Shown here one piece after another: positions 1-7,843 of a stretch of DNA of 43,312 bases. Source of the stretch: Alphaproteobacteria bacterium (GTDB lineage: Bacteria; Pseudomonadota; Alphaproteobacteria; Rickettsiales; UBA3002); NCBI GenBank assembly GCA_030427685.1, contig JAUIBB010000003.1:1-43312 (forward strand), in the 5' to 3' direction. The notes beneath the pieces are model-generated. The model ran no database searches, was not told the DNA's origin, and saw only the letters and a list, made by a program, of their open reading frames with translations. Position 1 is the stretch's first letter; every line of letters starts with the position of its first letter. A program made the translations under genes and the position numbers.

Positions 1-479
1 GCAATGTCTCGGCATGGTATCACCCGGGCCGTAGCGGCGCTATTGGTCTTGGGCCAAAGAACATCCTCGCCTATTTTGGGGAATTGCACCCTTCCACGCT
101 GAAAGCGCTGGATATCGACTTCCCCGTGATGGCGTTTGAGGTGATGCTGGATGCCATTCCTCCATCGCGTGCTAATAAACGGAAGGCGCTCAGCAGCTCT
201 GACTTCCAGCCTGTTTCGCGTGATTTTGCCTTTGTCGTAAACGCCGATATGGCTGCGGCTGACTTGCTGCGTGCGGTTTATGGTGCAGAAAAAACCCTGC
301 TGCGCGATGTGACTATTTTTGATGTGTATACCGGCAAAGGAATTGAGCCCGGGCAAAAATCCATTGCCCTGACCATTACCCTGCAAGCCCCGGATCGCAC
401 GCTGACAGAGGCTGAAATTGAAGCAGTTTCGCAAGCGGTGGTTACCAGCGCACGTAAAATTGGCGCCGTACTGCGCTAA
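1..479 (+). CDS. pheT: Phenylalanyl-tRNA synthetase beta chain, C-terminal part (partial)
   Basis: The reading frame is open from the left edge (first full codon at base 3) to a TAA at 477-479, so the gene starts outside the window. The visible 158 or so residues hold the PheT signature WYHPGRSG, then a LGPK and FGELHP stretch from the B8 region, and then the C-terminal ferredoxin-fold anticodon-binding domain (FDX-ACB), recognisable from SRDFAFVV and FDVYTGKGI. PheT pairs with PheS to charge tRNA-Phe in the cytoplasm, and this last domain contacts the anticodon. An internal TTG at 84 could be mistaken for a start, but the family match runs well upstream of it. Identification is confident; only the 5' part is missing. 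Confidence 0.95.
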   Translation, partial: NVSAWYHPGRSGAIGLGPKNILAYFGELHPSTLKALDIDFPVMAFEVMLDAIPPSRANKRKALSSSDFQPVSRDFAFVVNADMAAADLLRAVYGAEKTLLRDVTIFDVYTGKGIEPGQKSIALTITLQAPDRTLTEAEIEAVSQAVVTSARKIGAVLR

Positions 480-516
480 CCTTCAAAAAACCGTCACTTT
501 TATCCTCTTTCTCCTC

Positions 517-525
517 TGTTATAAT
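517..525 (+). promoter_or_regulatory. Extended -10 promoter for the 169-aa unknown gene
   Basis: A perfect TATAAT lies at 520-525, preceded by TG at 517-518 with one base between, which is the extended -10 form. No good -35 hexamer is visible, as is usual for this class. It lies 30 bases before the ATG at 556 and after the pheT stop, so it gives the next gene its own transcript. Confidence 0.6.
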
Positions 526-555
526 GGGCAAATATAGCTTCTGAGGTCAGCGCGC

Positions 556-1065
556 ATGAGTATTACTCCGCAGAATAAGGTCCATGGCGACAAAGCCCAT
601 AGCGGTAAGCTGCCCGAACTCTACCTAAATCCCAAAACAGTAGATTTTTATGATTGCCAACGGGCCACTGCGTATATCGCGGAATACAAGCTTGGCGGGA
701 ATTATTCCGATACGTTTCTCTTTGAAGACAATAAAAATCCAGGTGAATACATGCTTGAGATCAGCATGTACAACCGTCGGCATCCCCAAAATGAAAGTAT
801 CGCTCGCGGACTCTATAATCGCATGCATCCCGAGCCCAAAGGCCTCACCAACCTCCGCTATGTTTTCAGTGACCGGCATTACAGTGAAAAGCTATCTGGC
901 TTTACCCTTCCGCAGCTGGCTGCCGGGATCAATCAGTACCTGCACTCGCAGATTGGCTACTATGCTCAATTATCTCCACCTCAGCCAGTCCCCAGAAAAT
1001 TAAACGCCTTGCTGGATAATGTACGAAACATTCAGCAGGAAAAGAGCATTAATTTCGGCGGATAA
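556..1065 (+). CDS. Hypothetical protein, 169 aa
   Basis: I do not recognise this protein. It starts at ATG 556 with a GAGG ribosome site at 543-546 and an extended -10 promoter just upstream, so it is very likely expressed. It has no signal peptide or membrane segment, so it should be cytoplasmic. It is rich in Tyr, Asn and His, with two similar motifs around residues 72-77 (MYNRRHP) and 87-92 (YNRMHP). It ends with a Pro-rich linker and a short helix-like tail. Its last 17 bases overlap the 3' end of purK on the other strand, so the two genes converge tail to tail. No function can be inferred from the neighbours, because pheT upstream and purK downstream are unrelated. Confidence 0.7.
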   Translation: MSITPQNKVHGDKAHSGKLPELYLNPKTVDFYDCQRATAYIAEYKLGGNYSDTFLFEDNKNPGEYMLEISMYNRRHPQNESIARGLYNRMHPEPKGLTNLRYVFSDRHYSEKLSGFTLPQLAAGINQYLHSQIGYYAQLSPPQPVPRKLNALLDNVRNIQQEKSINFGG

Positions 1066-2116
1066 TGGTGACATGCCCCATTTTGCGGCCCGGGCGGGAA
1101 TCCGTCTTGCCGTAAAGATGCACATGCGCTTCGGGCTGTTTGGCATATTCCTGCCATAGCTGCCAATCATCGCCCAGCAGGTTCACCATTTCGCAGGGGC
1201 GGTGCGCGGTGGTATCGCCTAATGCCCAGCCGCAAATTGCCCGAATATGCTGCTCGAACTGGCCAGTTGGCGCCCCTTCCATCGTCCAGTGCCCGGAATT
1301 ATGCGGACGCGGGGCCAGCTCATTCACCAACAAGCCTTGCTCAGTGACGAACATTTCAACGGCAAGCAGCCCAACGACATCCAGCGCCTCGGCCAGTGTT
1401 TTAGCAATCTGGGTGGCCTGTGCCTGATGCGTATCAATAAATGGCGCAGGTGCGATGGTCTTATGCAGGATATGGTCGCGATGGATGTTTTGTACCAGCG
1501 GATAACAGCGCGCCTCGCCCAATGTCGAGCGCGCAACGATGACCGAGGCTTCGGCTGAAAAATCAATGAACCCCTCAAGGATACATTCCGTTTTTCCCAA
1601 GGCCACCCATGCCACGACGGCATCCTCCAGAGATTTAATGACGACCTGACCTTTGCCATCATAGCCCATTTCTGTCGTCTTCAGAACGCAGGGAACGCCA
1701 ATAGTTTTTATAGCCTCAGCCAATTCTTCATTACTGCGCACAGGCGCGAACGGTGCTGTTGCAATCCCCTGTGCCCGAATAAACTCCTTTTCCCGTAACC
1801 GGTGCCGCGTGGTGAACAGCACCGAAGGCTTGGGGCGCACGGTGACAATGCTATCAAGCATTTCAAGGGTTTCGGCGGGGATATTCTCGAACTCGAACGT
1901 CACCACGTCGACGCTTTGCCCGAAGGCACGCAGGGCCGTTGTGTCCTGATAGGCGCCAATCGTGGTTGTGGTCGCCACATGGCTGGCTGGCGAGTCTTTA
2001 TCTGGCGTATAGATATGCGTTTTATATCCCATGCGCGAGGCCGCACGCGCCAGCATTCTCCCCAGCTGTCCGCCGCCCACAATGCCGATGGTAGAACCGG
2101 GAGGCGTAAGGCTCAT
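1049..2116 (-). CDS. purK: N5-carboxyaminoimidazole ribonucleotide synthetase
   Basis: PurK converts AIR, ATP and bicarbonate to N5-CAIR in de novo purine synthesis; PurE then rearranges the product. The 355-aa length is normal. The N-terminal nucleotide-fold motif [12 protein letters not shown] lies at about residues 11-22, followed by an ATP-grasp domain with [12 protein letters not shown] near 145-157 and the [14 protein letters not shown] motif near 265-278 that is diagnostic of PurK. The start at 2116 overlaps the purE stop in an ATGA arrangement, so the two genes are translationally coupled with purE first. The 3' end overlaps the convergent 169-aa gene by 17 bases. Confidence 0.97.
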   Translation of the reverse strand: MSLTPPGSTIGIVGGGQLGRMLARAASRMGYKTHIYTPDKDSPASHVATTTTIGAYQDTTALRAFGQSVDVVTFEFENIPAETLEMLDSIVTVRPKPSVLFTTRHRLREKEFIRAQGIATAPFAPVRSNEELAEAIKTIGVPCVLKTTEMGYDGKGQVVIKSLEDAVVAWVALGKTECILEGFIDFSAEASVIVARSTLGEARCYPLVQNIHRDHILHKTIAPAPFIDTHQAQATQIAKTLAEALDVVGLLAVEMFVTEQGLLVNELAPRPHNSGHWTMEGAPTGQFEQHIRAICGWALGDTTAHRPCEMVNLLGDDWQLWQEYAKQPEAHVHLYGKTDSRPGRKMGHVTIIRRN

Positions 2117-2655
2117 CGTTTTGCCTTCTTTTTACTGGTGGTGGGTTTATCCGAAGGCTTCTCGGCCACAGAAGCCGTTTGTGCTGAGCGCCATTTGGCC
2201 ACACGCCCCGCGAGCGTTTTATCCGACAATGCCAGAATCATCGCCGCTAGCAGACCAGCATTCGCCGCGCCATGCTCACCGATCGCCAGCGTACCGACCG
2301 GCACCCCTTTTGGCATTTGTGCGATGGACAGCAATGCATCCATCCCTTCCAGCGACTTCGAGAGCACCGGCACCCCTAATACGGGGATCGGCGTAATAGC
2401 GGCGGTCATGCCGGGCAAATGGGCCGCGCCCCCTGCTCCCGCAATAATCACCTTATAGCCAGCCTTCTCTGCACCTAATGCAAAATCATACAGGCGTTTG
2501 GGGGTACGATGCGCAGATACAATGCGCGTATCATAGGGAACATCCAGCGCATCCAGCATATCGGCAGCGCATTTCATCGTCGCCCAATCCGATTGACTGC
2601 CCATGATAATGGCCACGCGTGGCGTGGAGCGGGTTGTTTTTTTGGCAACAGCCAT
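2113..2655 (-). CDS. purE: N5-carboxyaminoimidazole ribonucleotide mutase
   Basis: PurE moves the carboxyl group of N5-CAIR to give CAIR in purine synthesis. The class I PurE core is clear: the phosphate-binding loop MGSQSDW, the SAHRTP motif, and [11 protein letters not shown] place the start at ATG 2655 (180 aa) because AGAGG sits about 7 bases upstream; the frame extends 19 codons further but without a ribosome site. The first dozen residues and the last eight are Lys/Arg-rich tails outside the conserved fold. It leads a two-gene operon with purK. A weak TTGACG (2707-2712) and TATAGG (2686-2691) pair with 15-base spacing lies upstream, interleaved with the divergent pnt promoter. Confidence 0.97.
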   Translation of the reverse strand: MAVAKKTTRSTPRVAIIMGSQSDWATMKCAADMLDALDVPYDTRIVSAHRTPKRLYDFALGAEKAGYKVIIAGAGGAAHLPGMTAAITPIPVLGVPVLSKSLEGMDALLSIAQMPKGVPVGTLAIGEHGAANAGLLAAMILALSDKTLAGRVAKWRSAQTASVAEKPSDKPTTSKKKAKR

Positions 2656-2697
2656 ACGAACCTCTACGTGGGGGTTAAACCTTTCCCTATACGAAGG

Positions 2698-2726
2698 TTG
2701 CGCGACCGTCAAACCTACGCTACAAA
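2698..2726 (+). promoter_or_regulatory. Putative sigma-70 promoter of the pnt operon
   Basis: TTGCGC at 2698-2703 and TACAAA at 2721-2726 are separated by 17 bases and lie 24 bases before the pntAA start codon. It shares the 95-base divergent gap with purE. Both hexamers are imperfect, so this is a moderate call. Confidence 0.4.
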
Positions 2727-2750
2727 AATTTGCCTAACGGAGTGAATTTC

Positions 2751-3881
2751 ATGAAAATTGCAGCCGCCCGAGAATCCTCACCACTTGAGTCCCGCGTCGC
2801 CCTCACCCCTGATTCCGTCAAGAAATTTGTTGCCCTTGGCATTCAGGTTTCTATTGAATCCGGTGCTGGTCTTGGCTCGGGTATCGCCGACGATGCCTAT
2901 ACCGCAGCAGGCGCGACCGTCGCCGCCAGCGCGGCAGAAGCCTTTGCAAATGCTGACATCGTCGTCTGTGTCGATACGCCGGCAGAAGATGTACTTGCCC
3001 ATATCCCACAGGGATCCATCCTGATTGGCATGCTCAACCCGCTGGATAAACTAACGGATTTTTCAGCACTCAATGCGCGGTCGATTCACGCTTATGCGAT
3101 GGAGTTCCTCCCGCGCATTTCTCGCGCACAATCGATGGATGTACTGTCATCGCAAAGCAATCTTGCGGGTTACCGCGCCGTTATTGAGGCGGTTGCCGCA
3201 ACCAGCAAAACCATTCCGATGATGATGACTGCTGCCGGCACCATCCCTCCAGCCAAAGTACTGGTGCTGGGCGTAGGCGTTGCCGGGCTTCAGGCAATTG
3301 CGACCGCCAAGCGCCTTGGCGCCGTGGTCAGCGCGTTTGACGTCCGCGCCGCCACAAAAGAGCAAGCAGAATCACTCGGCGCGAAGTTTATTGAAGTCCC
3401 TGCCGCAGATAATGCCGAAACCAGCGGTGGCTATGCCAAAGAAATGGATGATGACTACAAGCGTCGTCAGGAAGAGGCGCTGGCCGCCGTGATCAAAACA
3501 CAGGATATCGTGATTACCACCGCCCTGATTCCCGGAAAGCCAGCACCGGAGCTGATTACCAAGGCCATGGTCGCCAGCATGAAAGCCGGCAGCGTGATTG
3601 TAGATCTCGCTGCTGCGGCAGGCGGCAACTGCAAGCTCACCAAACGTGACGATGCCATCCAGACAGAAAATGGTGTTGTTCTATTGGGCTACACCAACCT
3701 CAGCAGCCGTGCGGCGAGCGATGCCAGCCCTCTTTACGCGCGCAACTTATTTACGTTCATCAGCACCCTGATGTTCGATAAGACAACAAAAACCCTCAAA
3801 ATCCTCTCGGATGACGAGCTGATTAAAGGCACACTGGTGACCAAGGGCGGCAAGACGGTGCATCCTGCCCTCGTGGCATAA
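2751..3881 (+). CDS. pntAA: NAD(P) transhydrogenase subunit alpha, part 1 (NAD-binding domain I)
   Basis: This is the soluble NAD(H)-binding subunit of the proton-pumping transhydrogenase, which uses the proton gradient to make NADPH from NADH. The 376-aa protein has the alanine-dehydrogenase/PNT N-terminal domain, the RAQSMDVLSSQSNLAGY motif near residue 130, and the Rossmann motif VLGVGVAGLQA near 172-182. I use ATG 2751 because GGAG lies 9-12 bases upstream; a TTG seven codons earlier lacks one. Splitting the alpha subunit into separate PntAA and PntAB chains is the arrangement known from Rhodospirillum and other alphaproteobacteria. The next gene follows after 9 bases. Confidence 0.96.
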   Translation: MKIAAARESSPLESRVALTPDSVKKFVALGIQVSIESGAGLGSGIADDAYTAAGATVAASAAEAFANADIVVCVDTPAEDVLAHIPQGSILIGMLNPLDKLTDFSALNARSIHAYAMEFLPRISRAQSMDVLSSQSNLAGYRAVIEAVAATSKTIPMMMTAAGTIPPAKVLVLGVGVAGLQAIATAKRLGAVVSAFDVRAATKEQAESLGAKFIEVPAADNAETSGGYAKEMDDDYKRRQEEALAAVIKTQDIVITTALIPGKPAPELITKAMVASMKAGSVIVDLAAAAGGNCKLTKRDDAIQTENGVVLLGYTNLSSRAASDASPLYARNLFTFISTLMFDKTTKTLKILSDDELIKGTLVTKGGKTVHPALVA

Positions 3882-3890
3882 GGAGTAGTT

Positions 3891-4295
3891 ATGACGGATA
3901 TTTCGACCCTCACCCAGCAAGCGAGCGACATCGCAGATCAGGCCGCGACCCTGCAAGAGCAGTCGCAGGAGCTACAAACCCTGCTCACCCACGGAGCAGG
4001 CGTTGATCCCTTTATCTTTGGCTTCACGGTTCTCGTCCTTGCCTGCTTTGTTGGCTATTATGTTGTCTGGCGCGTTACCCCGGCACTGCACACCCCGCTG
4101 ATGAGTGTTACCAACGCCATTTCCGGCATTATTATTGTGGGCGCCGTCATTGCACTGGGTGCCAGTGGTGAGGGCTTCTCGCACACGATTGGCTTTATCG
4201 CTGTGACCATCGCAAGCATTAATATTTTTGGCGGTTTTATCGTCACCCAGCGCATGCTGGCGATGTTCAAAAAGAAAGAAAAACCTAAACCCTAG
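3891..4295 (+). CDS. pntAB: NAD(P) transhydrogenase subunit alpha, part 2 (membrane domain)
   Basis: This small 134-aa protein forms the alpha-side membrane helices of transhydrogenase domain II. After a polar, Gln-rich N-terminus (about residues 1-38) there are three to four hydrophobic segments, at roughly 41-62, 67-90 and 95-120, and a Lys-rich tail. The motif [12 protein letters not shown] near residues 64-75 is conserved in this subunit. A strong AAGGAG ribosome site overlaps the pntAA stop region, and pntB begins 12 bases after this gene, so the three genes are one operon in the order expected for the three-chain enzyme. Confidence 0.95.
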   Translation: MTDISTLTQQASDIADQAATLQEQSQELQTLLTHGAGVDPFIFGFTVLVLACFVGYYVVWRVTPALHTPLMSVTNAISGIIIVGAVIALGASGEGFSHTIGFIAVTIASINIFGGFIVTQRMLAMFKKKEKPKP

Positions 4296-4307
4296 GGAAG
4301 CTTATCC

Positions 4308-5705
4308 ATGAGCAGTATTATTTACCTCGCCTATCTCGCCTCTGCCGTTTGCTTTATCATGGCGCTGCGTGGGCTTTCATCACCTGTTTCTGCACGGCAG
4401 GGCAATCTTTACGGCATTGGCGGCATGGCAATCGCCATCCTCACTACCCTAAGCCTGCCTCAGGTCGAATCTTACAGCTATATTTTTGGCGGCATTGCTC
4501 TGGGTGGCTTCATTGGTGCTGTGATTGCTAAACGTATTGCGATGACGGCGATGCCCCAGCTTGTGGCCGCATTTCACTCTCTCGTAGGGCTTGCGGCGGT
4601 ACTCATTGCCATGTCTGCACTTTGGTCGCCGGAAGCGTATGGGATTGGCTCTCCGGGAGAAATTCACTTTGGCAGCCTCATCGAGATGAGCCTTGGTGTC
4701 ATCATTGGGGCCATTACCTTTACGGGATCAGTCGTTGCCTTTGCCAAACTACAGGGGTTGGTTTCCGGGGCACCGGTGCGCTTTCCCATGCAGCACCTCA
4801 TTAACGCAGGGTGCGGCCTGGCCCTTCTTCTCCTGATGATGCTTTTCTGCGCGACGGAAGCGAAGTTTATTTTCGTGCTACTGATCGCCATTTCATTAGC
4901 GCTGGGTGTTTTGCTTATCATTCCGATTGGCGGCGCCGATATGCCGGTAGTGGTATCGATGCTCAATTCCTACTCCGGCTGGGCGGCGGTGGGCATTGGC
5001 TTCACCCTTGGCAACCCCGTGCTTATTATTGCAGGGGCGCTGATCGGCTCGTCAGGCGCAATTCTTAGTTATATCATGTGTAAGGCCATGAATCGCTCGA
5101 TCATCAACGTGATTTTTGGAGGATTCGGCTCGGTAGCAGCTGCAACGGAAGCTGGCGCTGCTAAAGATGAGCGCCCGGTCAAGTCCGGCGCAGCAGAAGA
5201 TGCCGCCTTCCTGCTTGCCAATGCGGATTCCGTCATTATCGTTCCCGGCTATGGGATGGCCGTAGCGCAGGCACAACATGCCGTGCGTGAGCTGGCTGAA
5301 ACACTGGAACATAAAGGCATCAAGGTCCGCTATGCGATTCACCCCGTGGCTGGTCGTATGCCCGGACACATGAACGTATTGCTGGCCGAGGCCAATGTAC
5401 CTTACGAGAGCGTGGTTGAGCTGGAAGAAATCAACAACGACTTTGGCACAACAGACGTGGTTTATGTTATTGGCGCCAATGACGTCACCAACCCTGCCGC
5501 AAAGAATGACCCCCAAAGTCCGATTTATGGCATGCCAATCCTCAACGTAGCAGAGGCGCGGAATGTCATCTTCAACAAGCGCTCGATGGCAGCAGGCTAT
5601 GCCGGCATTCAAAATGCCCTGTTCTATCAGGAAAACACCATGATGCTGTTCGGTGATGCCAAAGCGGCAACGGAGCAGCTGGTGAAAGCACTCAAAGAAC
5701 TCTAG
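4308..5705 (+). CDS. pntB: NAD(P) transhydrogenase subunit beta
   Basis: PntB carries most of the membrane proton channel (domain II) and the NADP(H)-binding domain III. In this 465-aa protein about eight or nine hydrophobic helices fill residues 1-265, including the conserved [15 protein letters not shown] region. A short linker follows, and the NADP domain starts near residue 300 with the motif [13 protein letters not shown] and ends with [25 protein letters not shown] sequence near 395-420. The length is normal. It is the last gene of the pnt operon. An inverted repeat (ATTGCCG at 5747-5753, CGGCAAT at 5770-5776) lies 40 bases after the stop, but the best terminator is further on at 5941-5968. 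Confidence 0.97.
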   Translation: MSSIIYLAYLASAVCFIMALRGLSSPVSARQGNLYGIGGMAIAILTTLSLPQVESYSYIFGGIALGGFIGAVIAKRIAMTAMPQLVAAFHSLVGLAAVLIAMSALWSPEAYGIGSPGEIHFGSLIEMSLGVIIGAITFTGSVVAFAKLQGLVSGAPVRFPMQHLINAGCGLALLLLMMLFCATEAKFIFVLLIAISLALGVLLIIPIGGADMPVVVSMLNSYSGWAAVGIGFTLGNPVLIIAGALIGSSGAILSYIMCKAMNRSIINVIFGGFGSVAAATEAGAAKDERPVKSGAAEDAAFLLANADSVIIVPGYGMAVAQAQHAVRELAETLEHKGIKVRYAIHPVAGRMPGHMNVLLAEANVPYESVVELEEINNDFGTTDVVYVIGANDVTNPAAKNDPQSPIYGMPILNVAEARNVIFNKRSMAAGYAGIQNALFYQENTMMLFGDAKAATEQLVKALKEL

Positions 5706-5940
5706 GCTGGGCAACCACGCGCGGCTCCACCGTTCTTGCCTCTGCTATTGCCGGGAGGAATCGCCTGCACGGCAATCCGAGCACTGCGTCGCCTGTTATG
5801 CCCTCTGAATTCTCAGGCTCCCTTGCAATGATGCTGTTTTATACGCACCGCCTCAATAAACAGCTGGGGCCAAAGACAGCCGTCTCTTTCCTGCATTATC
5901 GCGCATCACCTCCTTGTGCTGCAATTCATCGCAGCAATAA
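5706..5940. other. Gene-free stretch between pntB and the shared terminator
   Basis: About 235 bases with no credible gene. It contains one 7-bp inverted repeat with a 16-base loop (5747-5776). I looked for tRNA, SRP, tmRNA and common riboswitch signatures on both strands and saw none. An open frame from 5798 on the plus strand runs antisense through rpsU and has no ribosome site, so I do not count it as a gene. Confidence 0.5.
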
Positions 5941-5968
5941 AAAAGGGCCGCTAAATAGCGGCCCTTTT
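5941..5968. terminator. Bidirectional intrinsic terminator between pntB and rpsU
   Basis: Perfect 13-bp arms (5941-5953 and 5956-5968) flank a two-base loop. The arms begin with AAAA and end with TTTT, so the GC-rich hairpin has a U-run on either strand. It lies 22 bases after the rpsU stop and also closes the convergent pnt operon. Confidence 0.85.
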
Positions 5969-5990
5969 CGTATCAATGAATTATGTACGA

Positions 5991-6194
5991 CTAATCGAAC
6001 ATATCCGCTTTTTTACGTGCCAGTTTACGGGCGCGACGGACGGCTTCTCCAGCCTCGCGCACTCGTTTCTCGGACGGTTTTTCGTAATGCTTGCGCATTT
6101 TCATTTCGCGGTAAATCCCTTCACGCTGCATCTTCTTTTTGAGGACGCGCAAAGCTTGATCCACGTTATTATCACGAACTACTACTTCGACCAC
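5991..6194 (-). CDS. rpsU: 30S ribosomal protein S21
   Basis: This basic 67-aa protein matches S21: it begins [20 protein letters not shown] and continues with the long Arg/Lys-rich helix typical of the family, ending in KADMFD. S21 is a late-joining small-subunit protein that helps initiation near the anti-Shine-Dalgarno end of 16S rRNA. The start is GTG at 6194, which fits the family N-terminus exactly; a G-rich AAGGGGG lies about 12-18 bases upstream. The gene is monocistronic, with its own promoter (6232-6261) and a strong terminator. A DnaA box sits inside that promoter. Confidence 0.96.
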   Translation of the reverse strand: MVEVVVRDNNVDQALRVLKKKMQREGIYREMKMRKHYEKPSEKRVREAGEAVRRARKLARKKADMFD

Positions 6195-6231
6195 GAGCTA
6201 ATACCCCCTTCCGGCGTTGTTTAGGACGGGC

Positions 6232-6261
6232 ATTATGGCACAGGATTGTGGATAATGGCAA
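6232..6261 (-). promoter_or_regulatory. rpsU promoter with a DnaA box in the spacer
   Basis: Read on the minus strand, TTGCCA (6256-6261) and CATAAT (6232-6237) are separated by 18 bases. The nine bases directly after the -35 (6247-6255) are TTATCCACA, the perfect strong DnaA box. Transcription should start near 6225, about 30 bases before the rpsU GTG. Confidence 0.55.
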
Positions 6262-6414
6262 GCCCGGAATTGCGGGGCTGTGTATCGTGACGTATCGTAC
6301 TGCACCAGCATTCCCGACGAAATGGAAATCCCCCGCGAACGCCTCCTGACGGCACTGCTTCTGATTTCCACCATTCCCGGGTATGCATCGGTTATCACGA
6401 GAAAAGGACATACC

Positions 6415-6693
6415 ATGCAAAATATAACCACCGGCGGCGTCGAAGTACCTAAACTAAAAAGCTATATTGAGCGCATCGAGCGCCTGGACGAAGACAAGGC
6501 TGGCATTGCCAGCGATATTCGCGATGTGTTCGCAGAAGCGAAAAGCAATGGCTTTGATGTCAAAGCAATGCGCCAGATCCTCAAATTGCGCAAGATGAAG
6601 GCCAATGAGCGCACTGAAGCTGAATACATGCTTGATCTCTATAAGCGTGCACTCGGCATGGAAATGGAACTAGATACAGAAGAAGCGGCTTAA
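6415..6693 (+). CDS. gapR: GapR-type nucleoid-associated protein (DUF2312)
   Basis: The 92-aa product has the DUF2312 pattern: a first helix LKSYIERIERLDEDKAGI, then DIRDVFAEAKSNGFDVKAMR, then ILKLRKMK and a C-terminal helix YMLDLYKRALGM. In Caulobacter the DUF2312 protein GapR is an essential dimer or tetramer that clamps overtwisted DNA ahead of replication forks and stimulates topoisomerases. I start it at ATG 6415, which has AAAAGGA about 7 bases upstream; the 45 codons upstream in frame do not look like the family. It stands alone on the plus strand, divergent from rpsU and 240 bases from a perfect parS site. A hairpin follows the stop. Confidence 0.9.
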   Translation: MQNITTGGVEVPKLKSYIERIERLDEDKAGIASDIRDVFAEAKSNGFDVKAMRQILKLRKMKANERTEAEYMLDLYKRALGMEMELDTEEAA

Positions 6694-6736
6694 GCGGCAC
6701 TTCACGAACGACCCATCTTGTTTTCAAGGCTAGTCA

Positions 6737-6758
6737 GCGGCCCCAGAAATGGGGCCGC
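6737..6758 (+). terminator. Hairpin after gapR
   Basis: Perfect 8-bp GC-rich arms, GCGGCCCC (6737-6744) and GGGGCCGC (6751-6758), with a six-base loop, 44 bases after the gapR stop. There is no clear U-run, so termination may be weak, or the hairpin may protect the 3' end. Confidence 0.5.
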
Positions 6759-6936
6759 AACACCTCGTATTTATCTATAAATTACAGATTAGTATTTAGA
6801 TTTTCTCATTTAGTACTTTAAATTTTTCCACTTAGCATGGCACAGCGCCCTGATTGACTCCCCCAACGATTCACTAACGGGGGTTCTGCCACAAGGAAAC
6901 ATAGCTTCATAAGATTTACAGCAACTGATGCAAAAA

Positions 6937-6952
6937 TGTTTCACGTGAAACA
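6937..6952. promoter_or_regulatory. parS: parS chromosome partition site
   Basis: The 16-bp palindrome TGTTTCACGTGAAACA at 6937-6952 is a perfect match to the conserved bacterial ParB-binding consensus. The dyad extends to 24 bp because AAAA precedes it (6933-6936) and TTTT follows it (6953-6956). ParB loads here and spreads, and ParA then moves the origin region. Chromosomal parS sites normally lie near the replication origin. parA and parB are not in the window. It lies in non-coding DNA next to gapR. Confidence 0.9.
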
Positions 6953-7162
6953 TTTTGCCTAGCATTACATCATATTGTGGCGATTGACGGCATTTTATAC
7001 ATTATCTGGAATCCACTCGCCCTCATCTTATTTTCCCGGCAACCACAAACCCACAGATAGCACCCTCCAAAATAGCGCTAACCCCAGCTCATGCATCACT
7101 TTAAGAGAGCCTTAGTCAGCGTAAATTACGGCCACCGCATTATAACACTGCCTTTAGAGGCC

Positions 7163-7335
7163 CACACAAAAAGAGGCCCGCGAACCTGAGTTCGGGGGCC
7201 TCTATGCTGGGGAACTGGTAAGTCCCCCTCTCGAAGTTCCGCCGGATCAGCGACGGAGCCTAAACCCACCTATCCATAAATGGGGCGGGGTATCCGTGAT
7301 CCAAACGAGGCGCGGTATGCGCGCCTCTATCTGGA
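7163..7335 (-). ncRNA. Candidate structured RNA (or 3'UTR) downstream of DUF465 gene
   Basis: Between the DUF465 stop (7353) and a strong minus-strand terminator (7172-7203), the minus strand can form successive hairpins. One has perfect 8-bp arms at 7307-7314/7320-7327. The next, at about 7238-7257, has the CCGTCG/CGGCGG stem with a G-U pair. A third, at about 7209-7227, has the GGGG/CCCC stem. No open frame of note covers it. This may be an independent small RNA or a processed 3' end of the DUF465 mRNA. I could not match it to SRP, tmRNA or RNase P RNA; 6S RNA cannot be excluded by eye. Confidence 0.4.
7167..7203 (-). terminator. Strong intrinsic terminator ending the RNA candidate
   Basis: On the minus strand the arms AGAGGCCC and GGGCCTCT (outer 8 bp, 7172-7179 with 7196-7203) continue past one mismatch into a 5-bp inner stem with a four-base loop (7186-7189), followed by TTTTT at 7172-7167. 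It is a canonical Rho-independent terminator for minus-strand transcription. Confidence 0.8.
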
Positions 7336-7352
7336 CCTTCACGCCAGCGCGA

Positions 7353-7544
7353 CTAAGCTGCAGTCCAGTGCGCTTTATCCACCAGGCGTAACCGCGCCAA
7401 TTCCTCTTTCAGGAGGAGTTTTTGCTTTTTCAGTGTCTGCAACATCGCGAAGTCTGGCGATGGGCGCAGCAATTCATTGGCGATGCGTTGTTCGAGTTTC
7501 GTGTGCTTTTCTTCAACCATGATGTAATGAGCGTGCAATGACAT
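7353..7544 (-). CDS. DUF465 (YdcH-like) small coiled-coil protein
   Basis: The 63-aa product shows the DUF465 pattern: HTKLEQRIANELLRPSPDF, then LKKQKLLLKEELARL, which is a short charged helix followed by a Lys/Leu/Glu helix that forms a hairpin. Proteins of this family are common in proteobacteria and their role is not established. The start at 7544 has AAAGGTAGG about 5 bases upstream; a later ATG at codon 9 lacks such a site. A good promoter lies at 7679-7706. A paralogue with the same architecture is at 35510-35731. The region after the stop may be a structured RNA. Confidence 0.75.
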   Translation of the reverse strand: MSLHAHYIMVEEKHTKLEQRIANELLRPSPDFAMLQTLKKQKLLLKEELARLRLVDKAHWTAA

Positions 7545-7843
7545 GCGTACCTACCTTTTGCGTTATGGTTGCCCTGTGAGAACCGAGTGTTTTCATTGTA
7601 GTACCTTCGATCATTCAGAGTGCCTATGGCAGCGATCGAATGGCGTCGCAAAGACAGGTATATAAAAGCAAACCAGCCTTAATAGTTCAATCAAAAACAG
7701 GGTCAAGGAAAAATAAATATTTTGGGTTCGTGTATTGACATTTTTCAAGATAGCGCTCCAAGCGCAACAGCCGAGACTGTTTTTATTGTTGTTCAATCAG
7801 GCTGTGAATAGAAGAAAAAACGCCCCGCTTGTACTGGACAAGG
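7545..7843. other. Gap between ptsH-like gene and DUF465 gene
   Basis: About 300 AT-rich bases. It holds the DUF465 promoter and a roughly 135-base leader on the minus strand. I see no terminator with a U-run after the HPr gene (stop at 7844), and no convincing gene. A 27-codon open frame starting in the leader (ATG near 7598) has no ribosome site. Confidence 0.45.
7679..7706 (-). promoter_or_regulatory. Sigma-70 promoter for the DUF465 gene
   Basis: On the minus strand TTGACC (7701-7706) and TATTAA (7679-7684) are spaced 16 bases apart in AT-rich DNA. The predicted start near 7672 gives a long leader to the ATG at 7544. Confidence 0.55.

Larger units (their letters stand above)
6694..7162. 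other. Long intergenic region: hairpin, AT-rich stretch and parS
   Basis: No protein gene is visible here. The region holds a hairpin after gapR (6737-6758), an AT-rich stretch at about 6760-6830 with repeated TTAGTA-like hexamers, and a perfect parS site (6937-6952). Some weak DnaA-box relatives with two or more mismatches are scattered through it. The combination looks like chromosome-maintenance DNA. Nothing here shows directly that replication starts here. Confidence 0.5.

Noticed and set aside
5706-5940. Possible riboswitch or sRNA after pntB
   Set aside because: Only one weak inverted repeat is present and no known consensus core was visible on either strand.
5798-6142. Open frame of 114 codons on plus across the terminator and rpsU
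   Set aside because: It runs antisense through rpsU and the bidirectional terminator, has no ribosome site, and its composition is not protein-like.
7163-7335. Assignment of the RNA candidate to SRP RNA, tmRNA or RNase P RNA
   Set aside because: The conserved SRP tetraloop region, tmRNA acceptor ends and RNase P core motifs are not present; I left it unassigned.
7373-7383. TTATCCACC as a DnaA box
   Set aside because: It has one mismatch and lies within the DUF465 coding region, with no cluster around it.
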